Source of the DNA: Bacillota bacterium
GTDB taxonomy: Bacteria; Bacillota; Clostridia; Acetivibrionales; JAFADI01
Direction: 5' to 3'
Assembly (NCBI GenBank): GCA_023424965.1
Contig: JAFADI010000032.1
Location: forward strand, 1 to 52,113
Length of the DNA: 52,113 nucleotides
The notes beneath the pieces were generated by a model, which had not been told where the DNA came from, did no database searches, and saw only the letters and a program-made list of their open reading frames with translations. Each line of letters starts with the position of its first letter. Position 1 is the stretch's first letter. Both the position numbers and the translations under genes were made by a program. Below are positions 8,726 to 17,374 of the stretch, in pieces.

Positions 8726-8821
8726 GTGACAGGGGGACGGTTCTCTGACACGTTTTTCACCTTATTCATTCCTACCTCCAGATTTGTGCCGGAGTGTGTC
8801 AGGAGAACCGTCCCCTGTCAC
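8726..8821. repeat. REP-like inverted repeat between pyrK and pyrD
   Basis: Two 26-base arms, 8726-8751 and 8796-8821, are reverse complements except for one extra base in each, separated by 44 bases. The core GGGGACGGTTCT and the GTGTCA/TGACAC ends match a palindrome scattered through many Firmicute genomes (recalled, not searched). The right arm reaches into pyrK: its GTG-TGA forms the last Val codon and stop of that gene. Confidence 0.75.
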
Positions 8822-9606
8822 ACTTCAAATATTACCTCGTGGCTCCAGAACACGGGGCCGTCCTTGCACACGTGGCTGTATTCCCATTCCTCTCCCAGCC
8901 TGGTCTTGCAGGCGCACACAAGACAGGCTCCTATTCCGCAGCCCATGCGCTGTTCAAGGGACACCTGACATTTGACATTGTTTTTTCCCGCTGCCTCCGC
9001 CACCTTTTTAAGCATGGGCGTGGGGCCACAGGAATAAATCATGTCGATGCTTCCCTTTTCCAGTTCCTTTACCAGCAGGTCGGTGACAACTCCGTGGTAA
9101 CCTGCGCTCCCATCGTCGGTCGCAAGGTAGAGCCCATCCGCCAGGCCCCGGAAGGCCTCCTCCAGAACAATGAAGTCCTTGCTGCGAAAGCCCAGAAATG
9201 CCTTTTTGACGGGAGCCTTGCTTTCCCGCAGCAGTTGCAGCAGCGGAAATATGCCGATACCTCCGCCGATGACGGCAATATTTTTATCGCCTGCCGAAAT
9301 ATCAAAGCCCCGGCCCAGGGGAGCGATGATATCAACCTCCGAGCCTACGGGCTTCTGTGACAGGTACTCCGTTCCGATCCCCTTGATCTGGAAAACAACG
9401 TCGAAGGTGCTGCTGCCCCTGTCGATGCTGCAGATGCTGATGGGCCTCCGCAAAAGTGCGTTGATGCCCTCCGAGCACCGGACATTTACAAATTGTCCCG
9501 GCAGGGCATGGTTCACAACATACTCCGACTGTATGGTCATTTTATAGATGGCCGGGGCCAGCCTCTCCAGCCCCACGATTTTTTCCTTCAAAACCTTCGG
9601 CATCAC
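8818..9606 (-). CDS. pyrK: Dihydroorotate dehydrogenase B, electron-transfer subunit
   Basis: This iron-sulfur flavoprotein passes electrons from PyrD to NAD. The 262-residue product has a ferredoxin-reductase-like FAD domain (RRPISICSID near 55-64), an NAD-binding stretch (IAVIGGGIGIFPLLQLL) and the C-terminal [2Fe-2S] ligand set CGIGACLVCAC plus a fourth Cys in HVCKDGPVF, all as in B. subtilis PyrK. Its start overlaps the carB stop (ATGA at 9603-9606), so it is translationally coupled. Its last codon and stop lie inside the palindromic repeat that follows, so the C-terminus may have been remodelled by repeat insertion. Confidence 0.97.
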   Translation of the reverse strand: MMPKVLKEKIVGLERLAPAIYKMTIQSEYVVNHALPGQFVNVRCSEGINALLRRPISICSIDRGSSTFDVVFQIKGIGTEYLSQKPVGSEVDIIAPLGRGFDISAGDKNIAVIGGGIGIFPLLQLLRESKAPVKKAFLGFRSKDFIVLEEAFRGLADGLYLATDDGSAGYHGVVTDLLVKELEKGSIDMIYSCGPTPMLKKVAEAAGKNNVKCQVSLEQRMGCGIGACLVCACKTRLGEEWEYSHVCKDGPVFWSHEVIFEV

Positions 9607-12600
9607 TTACCTCCAAAGACCGATAAATCCACTATTTCCAGTTCTCCTACCTCTTTCCCGAGCTTCAGGCATCCCAGCACGGCCTTTACCGTGTCCAGGG
9701 AAGTGAGGCAGGGGATGGATATTTCCACGGCCTTTCTCCTTATTTTAAATCCGTCCCTGTCGGGCTTCCTTCCCCTGGTAGGCGTGTTAATTACCAGGCT
9801 CACCTTTCCGGACTGGATCAGGTCCAGAATATTGGGGCTTCCTTCGTCAATCTTTTTGACCGCATTGGTCGCAACTCCCGAGGAATTCAAAAGGTTGGCG
9901 GTCTTTCCCGTGGCGTAAAGGGTAAAGCCCAGCTTCTCAAATTCCTCTGCCAGAGGTACCAGCTCCTGCTTGTCGGTGTCCCGGACCGTCATCAGGATTC
10001 CTCCGCCCTTCTTCGGCAGCTTGATGCCGGAACCGATAATTCCCTTGTACAGGGCTTCCGGGAAGGTCCGGGCAATCCCCAGCACTTCGCCGGTGGATTT
10101 CATCTCCGGTCCCAGGCTGATATCCACGTCATGGAGCTTCTCAAAGGAGAACACCGGCACCTTTACCGAGATGTAGTCGGGTTCTTTGTACAGTCCTGTT
10201 CCGAAGCCGAAATCCCCCAGCTTCCTTCCCATCATCAGCTTGGTGGCCATGTTTACCATGGGGATGCCGGTCACTTTGCTGATATAGGGTACCGTACGGC
10301 TGGACCTGGGATTCACCTCGATGACGTACAGCTTGTTGTTGTAGAGGACATACTGTATATTTACCATTCCCACCACATGCAGGGCCTTTGCCAGCTTCCG
10401 GGTGTAATCCACGATGATCTCCTTCATCTTCTTGTCGATGCTCTGGGTGGGATAAACGGATATACTGTCGCCGGAGTGGACCCCCGCCCTTTCAAGATGT
10501 TCCATGATGCCGGGAATCAGTATGTCTTCGCCGTCGCAGATGGCATCCACTTCAATTTCCTTGCCCATCATGTATTTGTCGACCAGGATGGGATGTTCCT
10601 GCTTCACCCGGTTGATAATCTCCATGAACTCGGTGACATCCCTGTCGTTAAAGGCGATCTCCATTCCCTGTCCTCCCAGAACATAGGAAGGCCTCACCAG
10701 CACGGGATATCCCAATTCATTGGCGGCGCCGATGGCTTCCTCAAGGGAATAGACGGTGCGACCCCTGGGCCTTGGTATGTCAAGCTCCTCAAGGATGGCG
10801 TCAAATTTTTCCCGGTCCTCCGCTGCGTCCACATACCTGGGCTCGGTGCCGAAAATCCTCACACCCATTTCATCCAGGGCTTTGGTGAGCTTGATGGCGG
10901 TCTGTCCCCCAAACTGCACGATAGCCCCTTCGGGTTTTTCCGTTTCTACGATGTTTTCCACGTCCTCCGGTGTCAGAGGCTCGAAGTAAAGCCTGTCGGA
11001 GGTGTCAAAATCGGTGCTCACCGTCTCGGGGTTGTTGTTTGCGATGATTGTCTCATAGCCCTCTTCATTCAGCGCCCAGACCGAGTGCACCGAACAGTAG
11101 TCGAATTCAATGCCCTGACCGATCCGGATGGGACCCGAGCCGATGACCAGCACCTTTTTATTGGCGGACTCTTTCACTTCGCAGTGCATGTCATAGGTGG
11201 AATAGTAATAAGGTGTGACCGCTTCAAACTCCGCCGCGCAGGTGTCCACCATCTTGTAGGTGGCGCATATGCCGTATTCCCTCCGCAGCGCCTGTATGCG
11301 GCTTTTCTCGGATTTTGCATACCTGGCAATGACACCGTCGGTAAAGCCCATTTTTTTCGCCTTCCGGAGAAGTTCTTCCGTAAGCTCCTCTACCGGCAGG
11401 GACTTGAGTTTTTCCTCCATCAGCACAAGCTCTTTGATCTTGCAGAGAAAGAATTCGTCGATCTGTGTGATGCCATGGATGTCCTCTACCGGTATGGACC
11501 TTCTGACAGCCTCCGCAATGACAAATATCCTCTCGTCGTTGATGTCTTTGAGCTTTTCAAAGATCTCATTCCCCGTCATTTTTTTGTACAGGTCCTGCTC
11601 CAGGGTGAACAGACCCAACTCCAGCGAACGGATTGCCTTCATAAGGGCCGCCTCAAAGGAGCTGCTGATGGCCATGACCTCTCCGGTGGCCTTCATCTGG
11701 GTTCCCAGGGTCCTTTTTGCCTTTACGAACTTGTCAAAAGGCCATTTGGGGATTTTCACAACCACATAATCCAGGGTGGGCTCAAAGCACGCATAAGTCT
11801 TTCCCGTCACCGCATTCTGTATTTCATCCAACCCGTAACCGATGGCAATCTTAGTAGCCACTTTTGCAATGGGATAGCCTGTGGCTTTTGATGCCAGGGC
11901 GGAGGAACGGCTGACTCTGGGATTGACCTCGATGACGGCATATTCAAAGCTGGTGGGGTGAAGGGCAAACTGACAATTGCAGCCCCCCTCGATTCCAAGG
12001 GCGGAGATTATTTTCAAAGAGGCGGAGCGGAGCATTTGATACTCCTTGTCGGCAAGCGTCTGGGATGGCGCCACCACGATGCTGTCTCCCGTGTGGACAC
12101 CTACGGGATCGATATTTTCCATATTGCATACGGTGATGACATTTCCCTTGCTGTCCCGCATTACCTCATACTCGATTTCCTTCCACCCGGCAATGCTTTT
12201 TTCGATGAGAACCTGTGTAACCCTGCTGAGGCGGAGCCCGTTGGTCCCGATTTCCCTCAGTTCCTCTTCCGTGGCGGCAATGCCTCCGCCGGTTCCCCCG
12301 AGGGTATAGGCAGGCCTCACAATAACCGGGTAGCCGATTTCCTTTGCAAATTCAAGAGCAGCTTCGATGGTGGTGACCACCTTGCTGGGAATGCAGGGCT
12401 CTCCGATGCGCTCCATGGTGTCCTTGAACTCCTGCCTGTCCTCGGCCATTTTTATGGCCGCCGTAGCAGTTCCCAGGAGCTTTACTCCCTGCTCTTCCAG
12501 AAACCCTTCCTCCGCCAGCTCCATGGCCAGGTTCAGACCCGTCTGTCCCCCTAAGGTGGGAAGGATGCTGTCGGGCTTTTCTTTGATAATGATGTTCTTT

Positions 12601-12821
12601 ACTACTTCCGGAGAAAGGGGTTCTATATAAACCTTGTCGGCGATATTCGTGTCGGTCATGATGGTGGCCGGATTGCTGTTGACCAGTACCACCTCGATAT
12701 TTTCTTCCTTCAGGGCCCTGCAGGCCTGGGTCCCCGCATAGTCGAATTCTGCGGCCTGTCCTATGATAATTGGGCCCGAGCCTATGACAAGCACTTTTCT
12801 GACATCCTTGCGCTTTGGCAT
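9603..12821 (-). CDS. carB: Carbamoyl-phosphate synthase, large subunit
   Basis: The 1072-residue product is full length for CarB. It makes carbamoyl phosphate from bicarbonate, two ATP and ammonia delivered by CarA. Two homologous ATP-grasp halves are visible, each opening with KVLVIGSGPI (near 8 and 555) and containing VIVRPAYTLGGTGGG and VLVRPSYVLGGQGM. An MGS-like allosteric domain closes the protein (SGVATNAVKKIDEGSPNILDLI; VINTPTRGRKPDRDGFKIRR). The gene follows carA by 17 bases and overlaps pyrK by four. Being inside the pyr operon suggests it serves pyrimidine synthesis; an arginine-specific paralogue elsewhere cannot be excluded. Long antisense frames across it are shadows. Confidence 0.98.
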   Translation of the reverse strand: MPKRKDVRKVLVIGSGPIIIGQAAEFDYAGTQACRALKEENIEVVLVNSNPATIMTDTNIADKVYIEPLSPEVVKNIIIKEKPDSILPTLGGQTGLNLAMELAEEGFLEEQGVKLLGTATAAIKMAEDRQEFKDTMERIGEPCIPSKVVTTIEAALEFAKEIGYPVIVRPAYTLGGTGGGIAATEEELREIGTNGLRLSRVTQVLIEKSIAGWKEIEYEVMRDSKGNVITVCNMENIDPVGVHTGDSIVVAPSQTLADKEYQMLRSASLKIISALGIEGGCNCQFALHPTSFEYAVIEVNPRVSRSSALASKATGYPIAKVATKIAIGYGLDEIQNAVTGKTYACFEPTLDYVVVKIPKWPFDKFVKAKRTLGTQMKATGEVMAISSSFEAALMKAIRSLELGLFTLEQDLYKKMTGNEIFEKLKDINDERIFVIAEAVRRSIPVEDIHGITQIDEFFLCKIKELVLMEEKLKSLPVEELTEELLRKAKKMGFTDGVIARYAKSEKSRIQALRREYGICATYKMVDTCAAEFEAVTPYYYSTYDMHCEVKESANKKVLVIGSGPIRIGQGIEFDYCSVHSVWALNEEGYETIIANNNPETVSTDFDTSDRLYFEPLTPEDVENIVETEKPEGAIVQFGGQTAIKLTKALDEMGVRIFGTEPRYVDAAEDREKFDAILEELDIPRPRGRTVYSLEEAIGAANELGYPVLVRPSYVLGGQGMEIAFNDRDVTEFMEIINRVKQEHPILVDKYMMGKEIEVDAICDGEDILIPGIMEHLERAGVHSGDSISVYPTQSIDKKMKEIIVDYTRKLAKALHVVGMVNIQYVLYNNKLYVIEVNPRSSRTVPYISKVTGIPMVNMATKLMMGRKLGDFGFGTGLYKEPDYISVKVPVFSFEKLHDVDISLGPEMKSTGEVLGIARTFPEALYKGIIGSGIKLPKKGGGILMTVRDTDKQELVPLAEEFEKLGFTLYATGKTANLLNSSGVATNAVKKIDEGSPNILDLIQSGKVSLVINTPTRGRKPDRDGFKIRRKAVEISIPCLTSLDTVKAVLGCLKLGKEVGELEIVDLSVFGGK

Positions 12822-12838
12822 CCCGTCATCCTCCCTTT

Positions 12839-13936
12839 CTAAAGTTGCGGCCTCGATTGTTTTTCTGCCTTATTCCTCTTCATCATATCCATGAACTCGT
12901 CGAACAGATAGGCAGTGTCGGTGGGTCCCGGAGATGCTTCCGGGTGGAACTGCACCGTAAAGACAGGCACATCCTTATACCTCACACCTTCGATGGTACC
13001 GTCGTTCATATTCCGGTGACTTACCTCCATCCTGCTCCTGTCCATGGTTTCCTCAACGATTGTATACCCATGGTTCTGGGAGGTAATATAGGTCAGGTCC
13101 TTTTCCAGATCCTTCACGGGATGGTTGCAGCCCCGATGCCCATACTTCAGTTTTTCGGTATCCGCGTTGTTTGCAAGGGCCGTGAGCTGGTGACCCAGAC
13201 ATATTCCGAAGATGGGCTTTCTTCCCATAAGCTCCCGGATAGTACCGATTTGCGCCGAACAGTCCTTGGGATCGCCGGGTCCGTTGGACAGCATGATGCC
13301 GTCGGGATCCAGCGACATGATTTCTTCCGCTTTGGCCCATGCAGGAAATACGTATACATCACAGCCTCTTTTCAGAAGTGACCGGACAATGTTCTGCTTC
13401 AGGCCGTAATCGATGAGCGCCACCTTATGGCCTTCCCCTCTGTAGTGGACCACATCCTTTGTGGTCACTTTCATCACAGGGTCTTTGATCGCATAGGCTT
13501 CAATCTCGGCAATTCTGTCTTCCAGCTTGAAGTCCGGGTCCGTCGATATAATTCCTTTCATTGTGCCCTTGTTCCTGAGGATCCTGGTAAGAGCCCTGGT
13601 ATCGATCCCCTCGATGCCTATGATGTTGTTTCTTTTCAGGTATTCGTTCAGGGTTTCAATGGATCTCCAGTTGCTGGGGGTCTTGCACAGTTCTCTTACG
13701 ATAAAGCCTCTTACCTGGGGCCTGATGGATTCCACATCTTCAAAGTTGACTCCGTAATTGCCGATCAGAGGGTAAGTCATTGTAACAATCTGCCCGCAGT
13801 AAGATGGGTCCGTAAGGACCTCCTGGTAGCCCGTCATCCCTGTGTTGAACACAATTTCACCGATGATCTCCCCGTCGGTACCGAAACCGTTGCCTTTGAA
13901 AACTGTGCCGTCCTCCAATGCAAGTATTGCTTTCAT
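12839..13936 (-). CDS. carA: Carbamoyl-phosphate synthase, small (glutaminase) subunit
   Basis: The 365-residue subunit hydrolyses glutamine and channels ammonia to CarB. The N-terminal CPSase domain carries NTGMTGYQEVLTDPSY. The C-terminal class I amidotransferase domain has the nucleophile in FGICLGHQ (Cys near 245) and the catalytic His and Glu in VQFHPEASPGP. Length is normal. It precedes carB in the same orientation, the usual small-then-large order, and its ATG follows GGAGGAC. Confidence 0.98.
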   Translation of the reverse strand: MKAILALEDGTVFKGNGFGTDGEIIGEIVFNTGMTGYQEVLTDPSYCGQIVTMTYPLIGNYGVNFEDVESIRPQVRGFIVRELCKTPSNWRSIETLNEYLKRNNIIGIEGIDTRALTRILRNKGTMKGIISTDPDFKLEDRIAEIEAYAIKDPVMKVTTKDVVHYRGEGHKVALIDYGLKQNIVRSLLKRGCDVYVFPAWAKAEEIMSLDPDGIMLSNGPGDPKDCSAQIGTIRELMGRKPIFGICLGHQLTALANNADTEKLKYGHRGCNHPVKDLEKDLTYITSQNHGYTIVEETMDRSRMEVSHRNMNDGTIEGVRYKDVPVFTVQFHPEASPGPTDTAYLFDEFMDMMKRNKAEKQSRPQL

Positions 13937-13967
13937 TCTTGTCCTCCGTTTATATAAATTTAATACT

Positions 13968-14912
13968 TTACAATCCTTCCTTCAGGGCTCCGTTGATGTC
14001 GTCCCGCATCCTTATGGCTTCCGCCCTTGCTGCACCGTCAAACTGCTCTTCACTGTAGGTATCTTTCCACAGGCTTGACTGGTAGGCGCACATGATGCTC
14101 CTGGAGGCATTGACAATAGCTCCAAGGCCGTCGGCATGAAAAGAGGGCAGAACATCCTTTGCTCCCCCTCCTTGGGCTCCATAGCCCGGTACAAGAATAT
14201 AGGCATGCCTGAGAATCTTACGGAGCACCTTTGCCTGCTGGGGATAGGTGGCTCCCACCACCGCCCCTACACTGCTGTACCCGTATTTTCCCACAAGATC
14301 CCCGCCCCACTCGTCCACATGCCCCGCCACAACCTCATAAATGCTCCTGCCATCCTGGGTGAGCAGGTCCTGCAGCTGTCCCGAGGATTTGTTGGAGGTT
14401 TTTACAAGGATGAATATGCCTTTGCCGTAATTTTTGCAGTCTTCCATGAAGGGCTTTATCCCGTCAATCCCCAGGTAGGGATTGACCGTAAGGGCATCCG
14501 CGTCGAACATCGGCTCTCTTTTTCCTTCCAGAATTTCCGTCTGTCCAAGAAATGCCGCAGAATAGGCTTCCGCAGTGCTTCCTATGTCATTCCTTTTGCC
14601 GTCCGCAATCACCAGCAAGCCTTTGCTCTTTGCGTAGGCCACTGTCCCGGCAAAGGCTTTGAGGCCTTCCAGTCCGTACATTTCATAGTAGGCCAGCTGC
14701 GGTTTGACGGCGGGTACGATGTCATACACCGCATCGATGATTCTCCTGTTGAATTCAAGGATTGCCTGTGCCGCCCCTTTTATATCCCGGCCGTATTCGC
14801 TGCAGCTCCTGTCCCTTATGAACTTTGGAACATACTCCAGTTTCGGGTCCAGCCCCACCACCGTGGGATTATTCTTTTCCTTAATCTTTTCTATCAGCAC
14901 ATCGATAAACAT
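13968..14912 (-). CDS. pyrF: Orotidine 5'-phosphate decarboxylase, long (type 2) form
   Basis: This enzyme converts OMP to UMP, the final step of the pathway. At 314 residues it belongs to the longer type 2 family rather than the 230-residue form of Bacillus. It has VVGLDPKLEYVP near 18-29, the catalytic Lys/Asp motif ADGKRNDIGSTAEAY and the C-terminal phosphate-binding VPGYGAQGG. A 181-base gap with a large palindrome separates it from pyrC upstream; carA follows 31 bases later. Confidence 0.96.
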   Translation of the reverse strand: MFIDVLIEKIKEKNNPTVVGLDPKLEYVPKFIRDRSCSEYGRDIKGAAQAILEFNRRIIDAVYDIVPAVKPQLAYYEMYGLEGLKAFAGTVAYAKSKGLLVIADGKRNDIGSTAEAYSAAFLGQTEILEGKREPMFDADALTVNPYLGIDGIKPFMEDCKNYGKGIFILVKTSNKSSGQLQDLLTQDGRSIYEVVAGHVDEWGGDLVGKYGYSSVGAVVGATYPQQAKVLRKILRHAYILVPGYGAQGGGAKDVLPSFHADGLGAIVNASRSIMCAYQSSLWKDTYSEEQFDGAARAEAIRMRDDINGALKEGL

Positions 14913-14948
14913 GATACTCTCCTTCGGATATATAATTTAGTACATTGT

Positions 14949-15092
14949 GCCATATCGTTTCGCAAAGAAAGCCGCTAGTTTAAACTGCTCTTCACGTGGT
15001 GCTTCTATCCTTGAAGCAACGCGTGCATTCGCCATCCGTGGCTCACTGGCCGCATTTTAAATTAGCGCCTTTTACAAATAAACGATATCGCG
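14949..15092. repeat. Large nested imperfect palindrome between pyrC and pyrF
   Basis: Three pairs of arms are nested about one centre: ATATCGTTT at 14952-14960 with 15080-15088 (perfect), 14971-14988 with 15052-15069 (18 bases, few mismatches), and 14993-15005 with 15013-15025 (13 bases, imperfect). The structure fills the gap and ends one base before the pyrC stop. It could be a MITE-like insertion or a stable RNA hairpin within the operon transcript. I see no open reading frame in it. Confidence 0.6.
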
Positions 15093-15093
15093 C

Positions 15094-16380
15094 TTACAGC
15101 AGTACTTTTTCCCGCACAACCACTCTCCCGTTGACGATGGTGTAATAGACCGTTCCGCTCAGTTTGAACCCGTCGTAGGGGGAATTTTTGCTCTTGGAGC
15201 TCAACTTGTTTATGTCTACCGTAAATTCCTCGTCCAGGTCAATGATGGTGATATCCGCGGCATGCCCCACTTCCAGGGTGCCTTTGTTCAGTCCCAGAAT
15301 CCTGGAGGAATTGACACACATCTTCTCCACCAGCTGGCTCAACGTAAGGTGCCCCGGCTTGAGGAGAAAAGTCACCGCCAGAGGCAGGGCCGTTTCAAAA
15401 CCCACCAGTCCGTTTGCCGCCAGGTTGAACTCCACATTTTTTTCATCCATATGGTGGGGCGCATGGTCGGTGGCAATGATATCGATGGTACCGTCCTTCA
15501 GGCCTTCAATAATGGCCTCCACGTCATCCGTCGTCCTTAAGGGGGGATTGACCTTTGCAAGGGTGTTGTAGCCTTCGCAGGCCGCCTCCGTCAAAGTGAA
15601 GTAATGGGGGCAGGTCTCCGCCGTCACATTGACTCCCCGCCTTTTGGCATTGCGGATCAAGTCCACGGAAAGCCGGGTGCTGACATGGGCGATATGGATG
15701 GGTGTTTTGGTATATTCCGCAAGGATCAGTTCCCTTGAAACCATGACTTCCTCGGCAGCCGCCGGAATGCCTTTCAGGCCCAGTACGGTGGAGTAGTAGC
15801 CTTCGTTCATGACGCCCTCTTCCGCCAGTTCCAGGTCCTCACAGTGGGAGATGACCGTCATGTCGAACATGGAGGCATACTGCATAGCTTTTTTCATCAG
15901 CGAGGCGGATTTTACAGGCTTGCCGTCGTCGGAAATCGCCACGGCGCCCGCGAATTTGAGTTCACCGATTTCGGAGAGCTCTTCCCCCTTCATCCCCTTT
16001 GAGATAGCCCCAATGGGATATACGTTTACAAAGCCTTCGGTTTTGGCTTTATTGATGATGTACTTTATAATGGCTTCATTGTCAATCACCGGATTGGTAT
16101 TGGGCATGCAGGCGATGGAGGTAAATCCTCCCGCAGCAGCACTTCTTGTTCCCGATTCGATATCTTCCTTGTATTCAAAGCCCGGCTCCCGGAGATGGCA
16201 GTGGGCGTCCACAAGACCGGGAAGCACATATTTGCCCTCCGCATCGATAACGTCGCCCAAGGAAAATTCAATGTCATTTCCGATTTCCACGATTTTCCCC
16301 TCTTCGATAAGAATGTCGTACCTGCCCTCTCTCTGCGCCTTTGGATCTATAATCAACCCGTTTTTAATTAATGTTCTCAC
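15094..16380 (-). CDS. pyrC: Dihydroorotase
   Basis: This zinc amidohydrolase cyclises carbamoyl aspartate to dihydroorotate. The 428-residue product is the class I form of Firmicutes. Metal-binding DAHCHLREPG lies near 58-67 (His60, His62), further His ligands sit in VISHCED and IHIAHVST, and the catalytic Asp in ATDHAPHHMDEK is near 305. The GTG start at 16380 overlaps the pyrB end by 17 bases, so the genes are coupled. All catalytic residues I looked for are present, so it should be active rather than a structural pseudo-dihydroorotase. Confidence 0.97.
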   Translation of the reverse strand: MRTLIKNGLIIDPKAQREGRYDILIEEGKIVEIGNDIEFSLGDVIDAEGKYVLPGLVDAHCHLREPGFEYKEDIESGTRSAAAGGFTSIACMPNTNPVIDNEAIIKYIINKAKTEGFVNVYPIGAISKGMKGEELSEIGELKFAGAVAISDDGKPVKSASLMKKAMQYASMFDMTVISHCEDLELAEEGVMNEGYYSTVLGLKGIPAAAEEVMVSRELILAEYTKTPIHIAHVSTRLSVDLIRNAKRRGVNVTAETCPHYFTLTEAACEGYNTLAKVNPPLRTTDDVEAIIEGLKDGTIDIIATDHAPHHMDEKNVEFNLAANGLVGFETALPLAVTFLLKPGHLTLSQLVEKMCVNSSRILGLNKGTLEVGHAADITIIDLDEEFTVDINKLSSKSKNSPYDGFKLSGTVYYTIVNGRVVVREKVLL

Positions 16381-17302
16381 CGCTGTTCCTCCTTGTCAAA
16401 AGGTATAGTAGCGCCATTCTGACCGCCACTCCGTTGGTTACCTGTTCGTTGATGACCGACTGCTCTCCGTCCATTACAAAGCTGGAAAGCTCCAGCCCCC
16501 GGTTTACAGGCCCGGGATGCATTACCAGGGCATCTTCCTTGGCAAGCTTCAGCCGCTTTTCATCCAGTCCGAAAAACCTGGAATACTCCCTGGCTGTCGG
16601 GAAAAGCCCTTTCTGCTGCCTTTCGAGCTGCAGTCTGAGGCACATTACCACATCGGCTTCAATCAAGGCTTCCTGTATGGTGTTATATACTTTTATTCCC
16701 GCCCTCTCAATTCCGGGAGGCAAAAGCGTGGAGGGCCCGGCAACGCTTACCTGGGCTCCCAGCCTGGTCATTCCCCAGATGTTGCTCCTTGCCACCCTGC
16801 TGTGCAGTATGTCGCCCAAAATGGCAATCTTCAAGCCTTTAAGGCTGCCCTTTTTCTCTACAATGGTAAACATGTCCAGGAGGGCCTGGGAAGGATGTTC
16901 ATTCATTCCGTCTCCCGCATTTATGACGGAAGCGCTTATATTCTTTGCAAGCAGGTGGGGAGCTCCCGACATGGGATGCCTTATGATCACCACATCCGCC
17001 CCCATAACGTCAATTGTTTTCCCTGTATCTATCAGCGTCTCTCCTTTTGCAACACTGCTGCCGGAAGCTGAGATATTTGCCGCACTGGCGCCCATATACT
17101 TTGATGCCAGTTCAAAGGAAAGCCTGGTGCGGGTGCTGTTTTCGTAGAAGAGAGTGATAACGGACTTGCCGGCAAGGTGCGGCGTCTTCTTATTGTTAGA
17201 CGTCAGAACCAGTTTCATCGTTTTGGCAGTGTCGAGGATAAGCCTTATCTCTTCCGGGGTTAGCTCTTTAAGTCCTAACAAATCCTTTGATTTCAGAAAC
17301 AT
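16364..17302 (-). CDS. pyrB: Aspartate carbamoyltransferase, catalytic chain
   Basis: This enzyme condenses carbamoyl phosphate with aspartate. The 312-residue product has the carbamoyl-phosphate motif STRTR at 56-60, the SxxK region ASGSSVAKGETL, HPSQALLDMF, and the C-terminal HPGPVNRG. No pyrI regulatory subunit is adjacent, consistent with the unregulated trimer typical of Bacillus-type operons. It starts about 72 bases after pyrR, beyond a terminator, and RBS AAAGGTGG precedes its ATG. Confidence 0.97.
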   Translation of the reverse strand: MFLKSKDLLGLKELTPEEIRLILDTAKTMKLVLTSNNKKTPHLAGKSVITLFYENSTRTRLSFELASKYMGASAANISASGSSVAKGETLIDTGKTIDVMGADVVIIRHPMSGAPHLLAKNISASVINAGDGMNEHPSQALLDMFTIVEKKGSLKGLKIAILGDILHSRVARSNIWGMTRLGAQVSVAGPSTLLPPGIERAGIKVYNTIQEALIEADVVMCLRLQLERQQKGLFPTAREYSRFFGLDEKRLKLAKEDALVMHPGPVNRGLELSSFVMDGEQSVINEQVTNGVAVRMALLYLLTRRNSGENIN

Positions 17303-17342
17303 TTTGCCATACCACCTTTGTGATTTTATTGAAGCGTGTATT

Positions 17343-17371
17343 TAAAAAAATAGTAAGGACCGTGTCCTTAC
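17343..17371 (-). terminator. Terminator between pyrR and pyrB
   Basis: On the minus strand GTAAGGAC and GTCCTTAC pair perfectly around ACG and are followed by TATTTTTTT. It begins four bases after the pyrR stop. I see no second PyrR-binding consensus in the end of pyrR, so it looks like a simple partial terminator rather than a second attenuator. Confidence 0.8.
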
Positions 17372-17374
17372 CAT

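Noticed and set aside
8690..8817. Possible CRISPR-like or riboswitch element between pyrK and pyrD
   Set aside because: There is only one pair of inverted arms, not spaced direct repeats, and the palindrome fully explains the region.
10131..11891. Long 586-residue open frame on the plus strand across carB
   Set aside because: It is antisense to a conserved full-length CarB, has low-complexity His/Asp/Gly-rich composition and matches no domain I know; it is a codon-bias shadow.
13427..14978. Plus-strand frames of 176 and 280 residues opposite carA and pyrF
   Set aside because: Both mirror conserved minus-strand genes and lack any recognisable family.
15094..16380. PyrC as a catalytically dead structural dihydroorotase
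   Set aside because: The metal-binding His residues and the Asp in TDHAPHH are all present.
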